A stretch of DNA of 32,553 nucleotides from a virus, in the IMG/VR virus record IMGVR_UViG_3300034280_000445, positions 1 to 32,553 of that record. One strand, given 5' to 3'. Under the pieces are notes generated by a model. The model was given only the letters and a program-made list of their open reading frames with translations, had not been told where the DNA came from and searched no databases. How positions within the stretch are numbered: position 1 is the first letter of the stretch; each line of letters starts with the position of its first letter. Made by a program: the position numbers and the translations under genes. Positions 1 to 7,724 of this stretch are shown here, in pieces.

Positions 1-180
1 AACACTAGGGCCTTGCGTGTTCAAGGTAACCAACTTGCTGCTGCCCTAATGAGCGATAACCTGCCAAAGGCGTCTGGTGGTTATGGGCAGGTGGCTCAAC
101 GTGGTATTCAAAACGCAATGACTCCTCAAATTGAGGAGTATCAAGCTTGGAGAAGCAGGAACAAAAAAGCAGCACTATGA
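1..180 (+). CDS. partial hypothetical protein (C-terminal 59 aa)
   Basis: The frame is open from the first base of the window to a TGA at 178-180, so only the C-terminus of a longer protein is present. The visible part is polar and Gln/Ala/Arg-rich and ends in a basic stretch (RSRNKKAAL). There is no recognisable domain. It overlaps the next gene by ATGA, which places it at the head of a tightly coupled plus-strand unit. Its neighbours are similarly low-complexity, so a virion-associated role is possible but not shown. Confidence 0.6.
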   Translation, partial: NTRALRVQGNQLAAALMSDNLPKASGGYGQVAQRGIQNAMTPQIEEYQAWRSRNKKAAL

Positions 181-326
181 TTAATAAGCGTTACAAAGAG
201 TACGACGAAGAGCAGTTGGAAGAAGATCTAGCAGACGTTCGTTATGAAAAGCAGTACACAAAGTTTCTAGTTCGTAACCACAAACTAGAAAAACGTAGGG
301 CTAACGATTGGGATTTATATGACTGA
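177..326 (+). CDS. small charged hypothetical protein, 49 aa
   Basis: This 49-aa ORF starts at the ATG of an ATGA overlap with the preceding gene and ends at a TGA that overlaps the next ATG (319). The protein is highly charged, with an acidic first half (EEQLEEDLADV) and a basic second half (KLEKRRAN), and is probably mostly helical. The double overlap, with no gap, is the main reason for believing it is translated. I do not recognise a family. Confidence 0.6.
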   Translation: MINKRYKEYDEEQLEEDLADVRYEKQYTKFLVRNHKLEKRRANDWDLYD

Positions 327-462
327 GAAAAAGAAGACAACTCGTACTGGTAAGAAGCAGACGATCATCCCCAAGAAGCCTCGTCCTGTATCACCTGTAG
401 GTGGTGGCCAGGGCGGGTTCCTTACCGGCCCTGGAACTAGTTTAGGAATAGGTAATGGCTAA
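319..462 (+). CDS. small basic hypothetical protein, 47 aa
   Basis: This 47-aa ORF overlaps the preceding gene by 8 nt and the following gene by 8 nt. The N-terminal 20 residues are Lys/Thr-rich (MTEKKKTTRTGKK). The C-terminal half is Gly/Pro-rich and probably disordered. Function is unknown. The start is supported by the overlap architecture more than by a ribosome site. Confidence 0.55.
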   Translation: MTEKKKTTRTGKKQTIIPKKPRPVSPVGGGQGGFLTGPGTSLGIGNG

Positions 463-952
463 CCAACAAACGTTCACCAACTGGAGTGGGGGTTACGACC
501 CTTACGGTGCACCCGCACAAGCCCCAGCATTGGGGCCTTCACCGGTGTTCCGTAACGCTAAAGACGCCCAGTTGGCAGCGTTTGGGGCCAGCCCCCTTAC
601 TCAACACCCTGATGGTTATCTAGGCACTATGTCCTCTAACCGTCGTCAAGATAAGTTGACGGATGCTGTCAAGCGCACCAACACCAGGTCCTACAGCCGA
701 GGTGTCCACAAGGGTGAGCGCATCAATGTCGGTGACTACGTTTGGCCAAAAGAGTTCAACCTCCTTACTGGTATTGAACTAGAGGCCCAGGGTAAGAAGT
801 TTGCACCACCTGGTGCTGAGCCTGTGCGTCTCCATAATGACGGCAAGGTTGGCCCTCGGGGTATCTCCCGTGGTATCAGCAACCCAGATCAGCCCATGAT
901 CGACGCACAACGCCGCAGCATGTTGAAGACTCTTACGCCTAACTGGCGGTAA
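455..952 (+). CDS. hypothetical protein, 165 aa
   Basis: The ATG at 455 follows an AGGAAT ribosome site and overlaps the upstream gene. The first 60 residues are Gly/Pro/Ala/Tyr-rich (for example YDPYGAPAQAPALG) and look disordered. The middle is basic (RRQDKLTDAVKRTNTRSYSRGVHKGERINVGDYVWPKEF) and the C-terminus is Arg-rich. There are no membrane segments or cysteine motifs. Composition and position would fit a minor virion or scaffold-like protein, but I do not recognise the family. Confidence 0.65.
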   Translation: MANQQTFTNWSGGYDPYGAPAQAPALGPSPVFRNAKDAQLAAFGASPLTQHPDGYLGTMSSNRRQDKLTDAVKRTNTRSYSRGVHKGERINVGDYVWPKEFNLLTGIELEAQGKKFAPPGAEPVRLHNDGKVGPRGISRGISNPDQPMIDAQRRSMLKTLTPNWR

Positions 953-954
953 CC

Positions 955-1197
955 ATGGCAGAACGTCCTAGCATTAAAGTAACCCATAAGGGTTACAGCC
1001 AACCCGACCCTACCGATCCTCGGCAGGCTAAGACTAGCCAAGGCGCTCGCACTCGTGAGCAAGCCCTCATTGATGCTCGTCCTGCCACTCACCGGCCCGG
1101 TGAGCGCCCCCGATTGAGTGGTCCTACTGGTAGTGGTTTAGGAACCCTTATGGGGGAAGTGGCCACCAATATGGTTACTGGTCGGCCTCTGCCATAA
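955..1197 (+). CDS. small hypothetical protein, 80 aa
   Basis: Starts 2 nt after the stop of the previous gene. The protein is rich in Pro, Arg, Thr and Gly, with no predicted compact domain. It belongs to the same run of low-complexity plus-strand proteins. After its stop there is a 36-nt gap holding a hairpin. Confidence 0.55.
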   Translation: MAERPSIKVTHKGYSQPDPTDPRQAKTSQGARTREQALIDARPATHRPGERPRLSGPTGSGLGTLMGEVATNMVTGRPLP

Positions 1198-1201
1198 GTA
1201 A

Positions 1202-1233
1202 ACCGTATTTGTTAAATGCGGTAAACTATAAGC
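1202..1233 (+). promoter_or_regulatory. hairpin and possible leaderless -10 element
   Basis: A 9-bp stem (1202-1210 with 1214-1222, one G-T pair, GTT loop) is followed by TAAACT at 1222-1227 and then the ATG at 1234. The downstream gene has no visible ribosome site. A TANNNT hexamer about 6 nt before an ATG is the usual arrangement of leaderless actinobacterial transcripts. No convincing -35 is visible, so this is a weak call. Confidence 0.25.
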
Positions 1234-1530
1234 ATGGCTAAACCTTGGCAGTCACGACAAGAGTTCTTAGTTGATCAGGCCTTGCAGGCCGCTATTAGCG
1301 ACCCCGACACTATTCGGGAGACTCGCCCCGTTGTGCCCCAGCAGTTGTTCCCCGAGCGCTTTGGGTTTGCCCGCCAAGAACACAACCTTATGTCGGTTAT
1401 GAATGTAGACCGGTATATCCCTACGTATCGCTCATGGATGTCAGGTATGCCCGTGATGGAAAGTTCATTCCAAGATGGGGGCTTCGATGGAACAGGTCGG
1501 TACTCCATGTCTAGCATTGGAAACGTGTAA
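1234..1530 (+). CDS. hypothetical protein, 98 aa
   Basis: 98-aa protein with no recognised domain. It is moderately Met/Phe/Pro-rich in its second half (MNVDRYIPTYRSWMSGMPVMESSF). No Shine-Dalgarno sequence precedes the ATG, unlike most genes here. The stop (TAA) overlaps the ATG of the next gene by one base, indicating translational coupling. Confidence 0.6.
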   Translation: MAKPWQSRQEFLVDQALQAAISDPDTIRETRPVVPQQLFPERFGFARQEHNLMSVMNVDRYIPTYRSWMSGMPVMESSFQDGGFDGTGRYSMSSIGNV

Positions 1531-2534
1531 TGGCCGGTGAGATGTACCAACGGGGCATGGCCCAGCGAGAAGGTAGGGCTGCAGGGTTCGACCCATACGG
1601 ACAACGTGGGTGGTCAGACACCAAGGCTGATTACGACACTAACTGGCGGCGGTGGGAAGTAAACCGTTGGTATTCAGGTGATGACGGTTCTCAGGTAGGC
1701 GGTCGGTTCTCTAGTAGAGACCCTAGTTATTCCGCAATGCTTAGTGAGGGTGTAACTGGCCCCAACGTACGCAGAGGAGGGGGCACCTCCTGGTCAGCCT
1801 CCAGAGACTTTGGGGGTGGCTCCGCTACGAACCCGGCCAAAGAGATTGGGCGTCTGCAGAGTGCTATGGCCACCACCTCAGGGTTGCTCGCCGGGGCTGG
1901 CTCTGCCTTTTCTCAGGCCGGGGCGTTAGGTCGCCGTATTAGGCAGGCTCAAAAGATGGCAGGGGATTTGGACAACCTGCCCACTTTGCCATCTCCTACT
2001 CGTATGAATAGTGGTAACCCTTCCAATACGGTGCGTGGTGTTCGGGGTAACACCCCAGCAGGCCCCCGGCCCATGATGCAGTCCCCTACTAGAGGGGGCC
2101 TTGTAAACATGAATAACAAGCAGGATATCAACGCTGTTGCTAACTGGACAGATGAGCAAGTCTCGTCAGCCCCTGGTTACGGTGGTGCCTTCCTTCGTGA
2201 CATGCGTAATAAGGCGCAGCAGTCGCAGTTGGAGAACAATATTAAAAGAGGCGGTGTTCCTTATACTGCTTCCCAGCGGGTGGCTGACCAGAAGCAACTT
2301 CGTGATGAGTGGAATAAACAACAGCAGAGTAAGAAACAGCAGGCGCAAGGCGTCAACCCGTCGCCCACTATGTCAGGAGCGTTGCAAGTGCCACCAGTGC
2401 CCAACACAAATGATCCTCAAAGCAATAAACCTCAGAGTAAGCCCCCTACAGGGGGCGGGCGATTCCGTGATAAAAACAAGAGGTACAGCACCTGGGAAAA
2501 CGCTGTGTCTAATGACGACATTTCATTCTCTTGA
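1530..2534 (+). CDS. hypothetical Gly/Arg/Gln-rich protein, 334 aa
   Basis: Starts in a TAATG overlap with the upstream gene. Residues 1-100 contain repeated Trp/Tyr/Gly/Arg motifs (WRRWEVNRWYSGDDG). Residues 100-150 are Ala/Gly-rich and helical. The rest is Pro/Ser/Gln/Asn-rich and mostly disordered, with a QQQSKKQQAQG stretch near residue 265. It is one of the longer plus-strand proteins. Composition fits an extended virion or scaffolding component, but no domain supports that assignment. Confidence 0.65.
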   Translation: MAGEMYQRGMAQREGRAAGFDPYGQRGWSDTKADYDTNWRRWEVNRWYSGDDGSQVGGRFSSRDPSYSAMLSEGVTGPNVRRGGGTSWSASRDFGGGSATNPAKEIGRLQSAMATTSGLLAGAGSAFSQAGALGRRIRQAQKMAGDLDNLPTLPSPTRMNSGNPSNTVRGVRGNTPAGPRPMMQSPTRGGLVNMNNKQDINAVANWTDEQVSSAPGYGGAFLRDMRNKAQQSQLENNIKRGGVPYTASQRVADQKQLRDEWNKQQQSKKQQAQGVNPSPTMSGALQVPPVPNTNDPQSNKPQSKPPTGGGRFRDKNKRYSTWENAVSNDDISFS

Positions 2535-2549
2535 GATAAGGATAACTCC

Positions 2550-2741
2550 ATGGCAGTAAACGAATCCCGTTCAGCAAATGCTGATATGAAACTAGGCCAG
2601 CGTGATGGCCGCTATAAGAGCCTGACACCGAGCCGTGGTGGTGAGGTTGACATGAGCAACGTTGCTATCCGTGCGAAAGAAATACCGATGCACTACGGTT
2701 TTGTCACCCATGGTGAAGGTTGCGCCTGCGGTTCTTGCTGA
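2550..2741 (+). CDS. small hypothetical protein with a C-terminal Cys motif, 63 aa
   Basis: An AAGGA ribosome site lies 8 nt upstream of the ATG. The N-terminal part is basic and polar. The protein ends with HGEGCACGSC, a compact CxCxxC cluster that could bind a metal. It is followed by a 45-nt gap before the zinc-finger protein gene. No family recognised. Confidence 0.6.
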   Translation: MAVNESRSANADMKLGQRDGRYKSLTPSRGGEVDMSNVAIRAKEIPMHYGFVTHGEGCACGSC

Positions 2742-2786
2742 CGCTCTCTTTTGTTGTTACAATCGGTAATCTAGTAGGAGATCAAT

Positions 2787-3248
2787 ATGCCACGTCTTTT
2801 GACATGCCAGTCGTGTAAAACCATGTACCGCCTTCGTGATTACGATGGCCCCGCAGAGTACGACATGGAGTTGATCGAACTCTGTAACCGGCATCTACAG
2901 CGAGCAGATAACCCTGATCCAGACGCTCACAAGAGTCTCATCTTGCGTTGTGATGAGGACACCTGGAACAAACTTGGTGATGAAACCCAGATCAAAGCGG
3001 AACTTGCCAAGAACGAATGGGAAGTTCGTGAGATGCGCGACGACCTTAAGGTAGAGGCCATCAAGTGCTTCAACCGCCATGGTCAGCCGAATTCATCCAA
3101 AGGATGCCCTGATTACGAGGATGAGTCCAAGACCATTGGTCACAAGATCGGTGTGCCCAAAGAGAACCGGCAGTATCTATGTCACTACTGCCCGTTCCAG
3201 TCGCACGTTACACACGTGCTTCGTAAGCAAAAAGGAATGTACGACTGA
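2787..3248 (+). CDS. conserved phage zinc-finger protein, 153 aa
   Basis: The start has a clean GTAGGAG site. The protein opens with a CxxC knuckle (C7, C10) followed by YRLRDYDGPAEYDMEL. It has a central KCFNRH region and a C-terminal CHYCPFQSHV motif. From memory, this layout (an N-terminal CxxC, a stretch ending KCFNRH, and a C-terminal YLCHYCP) is a conserved but uncharacterised family in actinobacterial phages. The paired Cys/His sets suggest one or two structural zinc sites. It leads a tightly packed trio with the HAD-like and TGT-like genes, so a shared pathway is plausible. Confidence 0.75.
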   Translation: MPRLLTCQSCKTMYRLRDYDGPAEYDMELIELCNRHLQRADNPDPDAHKSLILRCDEDTWNKLGDETQIKAELAKNEWEVREMRDDLKVEAIKCFNRHGQPNSSKGCPDYEDESKTIGHKIGVPKENRQYLCHYCPFQSHVTHVLRKQKGMYD

Positions 3249-3257
3249 GGTTGTGTC

Positions 3258-3731
3258 GTGATCCTTTTCAACTTCTCAGTTATCGCCAGGCCCGCTGACA
3301 CTTTGCCCCTTCGTCAACCGGATGCTGATGGTAGAGCCTTGTGGTCGATGCTTAGCGACCGTTACATGGGGCGAGTCTGCCTCATTGTTAATGAGGACTA
3401 CCCTCGTGATGCTATGGAGGCTTGGCTTAAGTCAGAGAAGTTCAAGCCTTCTATGTACGAGGTCATTGACGAAACCATTCCTGAGTTGAAGGCAGAGAAG
3501 ATCCACCGAGTGGGCGCGGTGTTCGGTAGACCATCCTGGTACGTAGACAATGACCCCACGGTGTGCGCCAAGACGGTGGCCCTTGGCATCCCCACGTTGA
3601 TGGTGGCTTGCCCCTACGTGCTTCGCCCAGAGTGGGTGCAGCAACGAGACATGCGTCAATGGGATGATTTGGTCGGTGAGATGAACCGCCAGGCATTGAA
3701 AGAGGCAGAGCGCATTTGGAAGGATGACTGA
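3258..3731 (+). CDS. HAD-like hydrolase-fold protein, 157 aa
   Basis: GTG start 9 nt after the preceding stop. The fold clues are an early Asp/Pro-rich segment (RQPDADGRALWSML), a beta strand (RVCLIVNEDYP), and the late motif WYVDNDPTVCAKTVALGIPTLMVA. That last motif resembles the (D/N)DxxxxxxxAxxxGIPT signature of haloacid-dehalogenase-type proteins. The usual N-terminal DxDGT nucleophile motif is not obvious, so phosphatase activity is doubtful. The stop overlaps the next start (TGATG). A conserved actinophage family of unknown substrate seems likely. Confidence 0.6.
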   Translation: MILFNFSVIARPADTLPLRQPDADGRALWSMLSDRYMGRVCLIVNEDYPRDAMEAWLKSEKFKPSMYEVIDETIPELKAEKIHRVGAVFGRPSWYVDNDPTVCAKTVALGIPTLMVACPYVLRPEWVQQRDMRQWDDLVGEMNRQALKEAERIWKDD

Positions 3732-5161
3732 TGCATGTGTACTTCGGTGGCGGAGAAAAAGGATCACACCGATCTCTCCTTCTGACTAACAACATCAAGA
3801 GGATTGGGATCAACGTTACCCACCTCAGCATTCCCAAGACCAAAGAGTTCAACCTGCAAGAGGTGTACCGGGGTGCAGACCTGCTGCTCTACTCCTCAGA
3901 GGGTGACGAGGATGTGTCTCGGTACGGGGACTTCGTACGGTCATACGCCGACGACTTGGCGCTCATCATTGGTCGGCCCGATTTTGACGGGGAGTTCTTG
4001 GGTGACAAGTACATTCCTGTGTGGTCTGATGACGATGACCTGGAACGGCTGGCCTGGCTATGCCAGCGGTATGGTCGCGTAGCGATCAGCGACAAGGCGA
4101 TCAACGGCAAGACCCTGCCGCGTATCCGGTCTCTGTCACAGCGGTGGGATGCCCGCCTGATAGGTATCACTAGCAAGCCTGACATCATCGAAGCATTACC
4201 ATGGGATGCGGTCGTGGTGGGGTCTTGGACTTCGGCCATCCGTTATGGGGAGACCCAGGTTTGGGACGGTCACAGCCTGCGCCGTTACCCAGCGCAACAG
4301 AAGGAGTCATCGCGTAAGCGCCACCGGGCTGACATCATCCGCCTCGGGGTGGACTTCAACGAGGTGATGGAGGACAGTGTGACAGCGCTCGGCACGCTGG
4401 CAATCCGGTCGTGGCAGCAGTGGGAGCAGCGTACGGTTGGGGCCTATGACCCCCCAGCACTTGATGACGAGGATGAATTCTCTACATCAGAAGAGGGGGG
4501 AATAATTGCTATTGATGGTTTTGCTGACTCCCCAGGTTTGGTGGAACCTGCCCCTACTCCTATTACTACTGGACCCATCAACAAGCGGCACGAACAAGAC
4601 CGTGTATTGCTACCCGTTATGGGCATCGAACACATTGTGTCTATGGGTATGGAAACCTTTACAGATCAAGGGGAATCCATTGAAGTGGACCCCGTTGATA
4701 CCCCTGTAATCAGGTACAACTCGTCTCCTCTTAGGCAGTGTGATAATTGCTACCTAGCATCACGTTGTCCTGCATTCAAGGAACATTCCGAATGTGGGTT
4801 CAAGTTGCCTGTAGAGATCCGCACCAAGGATCAACTCAATGGCGTGCTCCAGGCGATGATTGAGATGCAAGCAAGCCGAGTTTTGTTCGCACGGTTTGCA
4901 GAAGAACTAGAAGGCCAAGGTCTTGACCCCGCTCTGTCATCTGAAATGGACAGATTGTTTAGCCTCATTGACAAGTTCAAGAACATCAATGACAACCGAG
5001 AAGTGTTGCGCATGGAAGTTGAGGCGCGCACAGGGAGCGGTGTGCTTTCTCGTATCTTTGGTGCCCGTGCTGGCGACAACGCTCGCCAACTTCCTGGTGG
5101 CGGTATGGACGTTAATCAAACCGACAGGTTTATCACGGACATAATTGACTTGGGTGGGTGA
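3731..5161 (+). CDS. TGT/DpdA-like domain protein with C-terminal Cys motif and coiled-coil region, 476 aa
   Basis: The N-terminal half (about 1-230) begins HVYFGGGEKGSHRSLL. It later has WDAVVVGSWTSAIRYG followed by a basic LRRYPAQQKESSRKRHR segment. This pattern recalls phage tRNA-guanine-transglycosylase/DpdA-like proteins, where a (S/D)xxSWxxxxRYG motif precedes basic residues. Those enzymes exchange a purine for a 7-deazaguanine in tRNA or DNA. A linker of about 110 acidic residues follows. The C-terminal third has CDNCYLASRCPAFKEHSEC, which is probably a metal site, and a long helical segment (VLQAMIEMQASRVLFARFAEELEGQG). I cannot map all catalytic Asp residues, so enzyme activity is unproven. 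No 7-deazapurine biosynthesis gene is visible in the window. Confidence 0.5.
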   Translation: MHVYFGGGEKGSHRSLLLTNNIKRIGINVTHLSIPKTKEFNLQEVYRGADLLLYSSEGDEDVSRYGDFVRSYADDLALIIGRPDFDGEFLGDKYIPVWSDDDDLERLAWLCQRYGRVAISDKAINGKTLPRIRSLSQRWDARLIGITSKPDIIEALPWDAVVVGSWTSAIRYGETQVWDGHSLRRYPAQQKESSRKRHRADIIRLGVDFNEVMEDSVTALGTLAIRSWQQWEQRTVGAYDPPALDDEDEFSTSEEGGIIAIDGFADSPGLVEPAPTPITTGPINKRHEQDRVLLPVMGIEHIVSMGMETFTDQGESIEVDPVDTPVIRYNSSPLRQCDNCYLASRCPAFKEHSECGFKLPVEIRTKDQLNGVLQAMIEMQASRVLFARFAEELEGQGLDPALSSEMDRLFSLIDKFKNINDNREVLRMEVEARTGSGVLSRIFGARAGDNARQLPGGGMDVNQTDRFITDIIDLGG

Positions 5162-5164
5162 TCT

Positions 5165-5359
5165 TTGTTATCTTATGGCGACCCCCAAGCAGGGTTACCA
5201 CCAAGTCTCAGTGACCGTCTGCTTGCCGCCAGTAACCGGCCAGATCTTCCATCAGACTTAGTAAACCTTGTGGTAACCGCTGCAATAGAAGTAGATCAAC
5301 TCCGATCAAAAGTCCTGTACTACAGGGATAACAAGCACAAAGGCGGCAGTGTTGGATAA
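5165..5359 (+). CDS. small hypothetical protein, 64 aa
   Basis: The only long frame here begins at a TTG (5165); the ATG at 5175 opens a 22-codon frame that I reject. It overlaps the next gene by 11 nt. The sequence is mostly polar, with a helical middle (LVNLVVTAAIEVDQLRSKVLYYRD). No family recognised. The start codon is uncertain. Confidence 0.5.
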   Translation: MLSYGDPQAGLPPSLSDRLLAASNRPDLPSDLVNLVVTAAIEVDQLRSKVLYYRDNKHKGGSVG

Positions 5360-5621
5360 CTCACCTCGGCAAGACGTTCTATACAAGGCTATTGAGGTCA
5401 TTACCGGTGACCGCAACATGGACTATGACGAACCTTCTCGGAACTTTGAGGTCATTGCAGACCTGTGGTCTATCTACCTCGGCATTGAAATCCACGCGCA
5501 TGACGTTGCGCTCTTGAACATCCTCCAGAAGGTGTCTCGCATGATGACCTCCCCAGGTAAGGAAGATCATTGGATCGACATCGCTGGGTACGCCGGGTGT
5601 GGGTGGGAAACCCTGTCCTGA
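5349..5621 (+). CDS. DUF6378-like phage protein, 90 aa
   Basis: GTG start overlapping the previous gene. The sequence follows the pattern of a widespread phage family annotated as DUF6378. It has an ITGDRNMDYDEPSRNFEVIADLWSIYLG-type N-terminal half, then HDVALLNILQKVSRMMTSPGKEDHWIDIAGYAGCGWE. The family is small, helical, and has no settled function. The length (90 aa) is normal for it. The last codons abut the WhiB-like gene directly. Confidence 0.75.
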   Translation: MLDNSPRQDVLYKAIEVITGDRNMDYDEPSRNFEVIADLWSIYLGIEIHAHDVALLNILQKVSRMMTSPGKEDHWIDIAGYAGCGWETLS

Positions 5622-6008
5622 ATGGATTGGTTAGACAGCGCCCTATGCCAAGGATTGCACGCTGACTTCTTCTTCCCACCGGTGGAGTCAAAAGCACCTA
5701 ACCAGTTCTACGCAGTGGGTAAGTACGTTTGCAACGCCTGCCCGGTGTGGCAGGAGTGCAAAGAGTACTGCGATGACAACGAGGAAGTGTGGGGGTTGTG
5801 GGCAGGATTGTCGCCACAAGACCGTAAGCGCCCACACTTGCTACCACACGGCAGCATTGAACGGTATCGGTCAGGGTGCCGGTGCGCTCAGTGTTTACAA
5901 GCACCTAAGCCTCCCGACTGTAGGTGCAGCATCTCATTAATCCCTAAATCACATCAAGATTTCGACCTTATGGAAGTCATCTTCTCCATCACCTCTCAAG
6001 GAGCATAA
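5622..6008 (+). CDS. WhiB-family iron-sulfur regulator with a C-terminal Cys extension, 128 aa
   Basis: The four WhiB cluster ligands are present at C9, C37, C40 and C46 (CNACPVWQEC). They are followed by the family's Gly/Trp turn, here WGLWAGLSPQDRK. WhiB proteins bind a 4Fe-4S cluster and modulate sigma-factor-dependent transcription. Phage copies such as that of TM4 can repress the host whiB2 and affect septation or superinfection. The C-terminal part (from about residue 75) adds HGSIERYRSGCRCAQC, a motif I recognise from other actinophage proteins, likely a second metal site. The start is the first ATG after the preceding stop; no strong ribosome site is visible, suggesting coupling. Confidence 0.85.
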   Translation: MDWLDSALCQGLHADFFFPPVESKAPNQFYAVGKYVCNACPVWQECKEYCDDNEEVWGLWAGLSPQDRKRPHLLPHGSIERYRSGCRCAQCLQAPKPPDCRCSISLIPKSHQDFDLMEVIFSITSQGA

Positions 6009-6211
6009 TGTACAACCAGATTGCTATCCACCTCATTGGTGGCACAGCCGAAGTAGCAACGGTGTTGGGCTGCCAGAAGCAGCAGATCCACGCCCTTCGT
6101 AAACGCTTGGACTTTCCAAAGCCGATTACCCAGTTGTCTGCTACTCCTCTGTGGAATCTAGATGAGATCAGAGCGTTTGAACTGACTTGGATTCGCCGTA
6201 AGCGCTCATGA
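6008..6211 (+). CDS. small helix-turn-helix DNA-binding protein, 67 aa
   Basis: A perfect AAGGAG lies 5 nt upstream of the ATG. The protein has the EVATVLGCQKQQIHALRKRLDFPKPI pattern: helix, turn, recognition helix, then the FPxP wing common in excisionase/AlpA-like and MerR-type small phage proteins. It ends with a TPLWNLDEIRAFELTWIRRKR segment typical of that group. It probably acts as a transcriptional regulator or architectural DNA-binding protein. It overlaps the next start by ATGA. Confidence 0.75.
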   Translation: MYNQIAIHLIGGTAEVATVLGCQKQQIHALRKRLDFPKPITQLSATPLWNLDEIRAFELTWIRRKRS

Positions 6212-7269
6212 AGATCGGCTTTGTATCTGGCGACTGGATTAGCCCAGAGCGCACCCATGATGAGAAAGAACGATGGGGAGGATCAGGGTGGGTACGGCTC
6301 GGGCAGTACCGAGATCGTCTTCCATTCAAGACCGTGACTGGCACCCTCTTGTGGAACAAGACGCACTTTGAGGTGGGTACCGATGATGGTGCCATTCATG
6401 ACATTGACGTGGTGTACATGCAGCGGCTGATGCACAGGGGCATTGCAGAGAACATCTCAAAGGCTAAGGCATATGGTCAGAAGATCGTCAACGACGTTGA
6501 CGACTGGTACTGGGGACTTGACCCCAGTAACCACGCATTTCAGGCCAATCACCCAAAGGTCAACGCAGAAGAAAACACGACGTACTACAAGACCACCCTC
6601 GCTCACTCTGACGTGCTGATCGTTAGCACTCCTTACCTTGCTGATCGCATCAGCCGGTTTACCAAAGGAGAGATCGTGGTGAACAGCAACACAGTTGACC
6701 TTGCCCGGTTTACCCCCCGACAGCATGAGGACACCCCCACCCCAATCATTGGCTGGGTAGGGTCTACCTTGCACCGTAGTGGGGATATTGAGACCCTGCG
6801 GGGCATCGTGCCCCCGCTGGTGCGTCAAGGTAAAGCCTCGCTGTACCACGGTGGTGACTATGCCTCTGCGCCCTCGTTTGCTTCTCGCATCGGTGTTGCA
6901 GGGCCTCTAGTGACTACTAAGCCACTTACCGATTACATGGGGTACCCAGATCTCATGTCGATGGACATAGGTATCGTGCCATTGCGAGATGCCCCCTTTA
7001 ACCTTAGCAAGTCTTATCAAAAAGGCATTGAGTACGCAGCAGCAGGAGTGCCCTTTGTAGCACAACATCTAGGTGAGTACATTCGACTAGCACAAGATAT
7101 GGGTATCGGGCGCACTGCTAAGAAGGCCCATGACTGGTTACGTCACATAAGAGAACTTTCTGATGTAGGTGTGCGTCGTGAAGAGGCCATTCGTAACCGA
7201 GAACTAGTCGAAAGTTGCGACATTCGGCACGGTGTAGATAGGCTGACTGACATCTTCGCAAACCTCTGA
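6208..7269 (+). CDS. glycosyltransferase, GT4-like (GT-B fold), 353 aa
   Basis: The protein begins with a Rossmann-like strand (MKIGFVSGDWI). It has the internal NDVDDWYW segment, the interdomain IIGWVGSTLHRSGDIETLRG, and a C-terminal SKSYQKGIEYAAAGVPFVAQ. The last corresponds to the nucleotide-sugar-binding KxxEYxAxGxP motif of GT4-family GT-B enzymes. It would transfer a sugar from a nucleotide donor. The acceptor cannot be inferred; candidates are a virion protein, DNA, or a host surface glycan. It lies between a small HTH gene and the second WhiB-like gene in one continuous operon. Confidence 0.75.
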   Translation: MKIGFVSGDWISPERTHDEKERWGGSGWVRLGQYRDRLPFKTVTGTLLWNKTHFEVGTDDGAIHDIDVVYMQRLMHRGIAENISKAKAYGQKIVNDVDDWYWGLDPSNHAFQANHPKVNAEENTTYYKTTLAHSDVLIVSTPYLADRISRFTKGEIVVNSNTVDLARFTPRQHEDTPTPIIGWVGSTLHRSGDIETLRGIVPPLVRQGKASLYHGGDYASAPSFASRIGVAGPLVTTKPLTDYMGYPDLMSMDIGIVPLRDAPFNLSKSYQKGIEYAAAGVPFVAQHLGEYIRLAQDMGIGRTAKKAHDWLRHIRELSDVGVRREEAIRNRELVESCDIRHGVDRLTDIFANL

Positions 7270-7280
7270 AGGAGTACCCC

Positions 7281-7724
7281 TTGACCACGCTAGAGAACCC
7301 CATGATCCAACTACCAGGCCTAAAGACCTGGGGGACAGGGGGGTGGAGAGCACATGCCAACTGTAAAGGCGCTCCCACAGATGACTTCTTCCCAGAACGT
7401 GGGGAAGGCATTGACAACTCTCTACCAGTGGCCCGTGCTCGGATGCGGTGCATCCCCTGCCCTGTGCGCCTGGAGTGTGTCAAGTTCGCTTTGGACAACA
7501 TCATCACGGATGGCACCTACGGTGGGTTACCCCCCAAGGAGCGCCGCCCTCTGTCAGCGGAAACAGTCACCTTGCATGACATCAAGATCCCTATCAAGAA
7601 GGCAGCGTATTACGCAAAGCGGGCCACGGGCAAACACCCGGTCGGTGTGCTTGCTTCCATCCTGGGCACTACCAAGGAGTGGGTAGAGGACACTCTTCGT
7701 AATGATCCAGATTACCGCGTCTGA
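7281..7724 (+). CDS. WhiB-family iron-sulfur regulator 2, 147 aa
   Basis: TTG start chosen because GGAG lies 6 nt upstream; the first ATG (7302) would remove seven non-conserved residues. Cluster ligands are C28, C57, C60 and C66 (CIPCPVRLEC). They are followed by the signature turn GTYGGLPPKERR. The C-terminal 60 residues have a basic helical segment (IKIPIKKAAYYAKRAT) that could contact DNA or host RNA polymerase. This is the second WhiB-like gene in the same operon. It lacks the extra C-terminal Cys module of the first and diverges outside the core. Confidence 0.85.
   Translation: MTTLENPMIQLPGLKTWGTGGWRAHANCKGAPTDDFFPERGEGIDNSLPVARARMRCIPCPVRLECVKFALDNIITDGTYGGLPPKERRPLSAETVTLHDIKIPIKKAAYYAKRATGKHPVGVLASILGTTKEWVEDTLRNDPDYRV

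Noticed and set aside
2742-2786. Promoter before the 2787 gene
   Set aside because: TTGTTG and TAATCT are present but the spacing (10 nt) is too short for a normal promoter.
5175-5243. 22-codon ORF starting ATG at 5175
   Set aside because: The overlapping TTG frame is longer and couples to the next gene by overlap.
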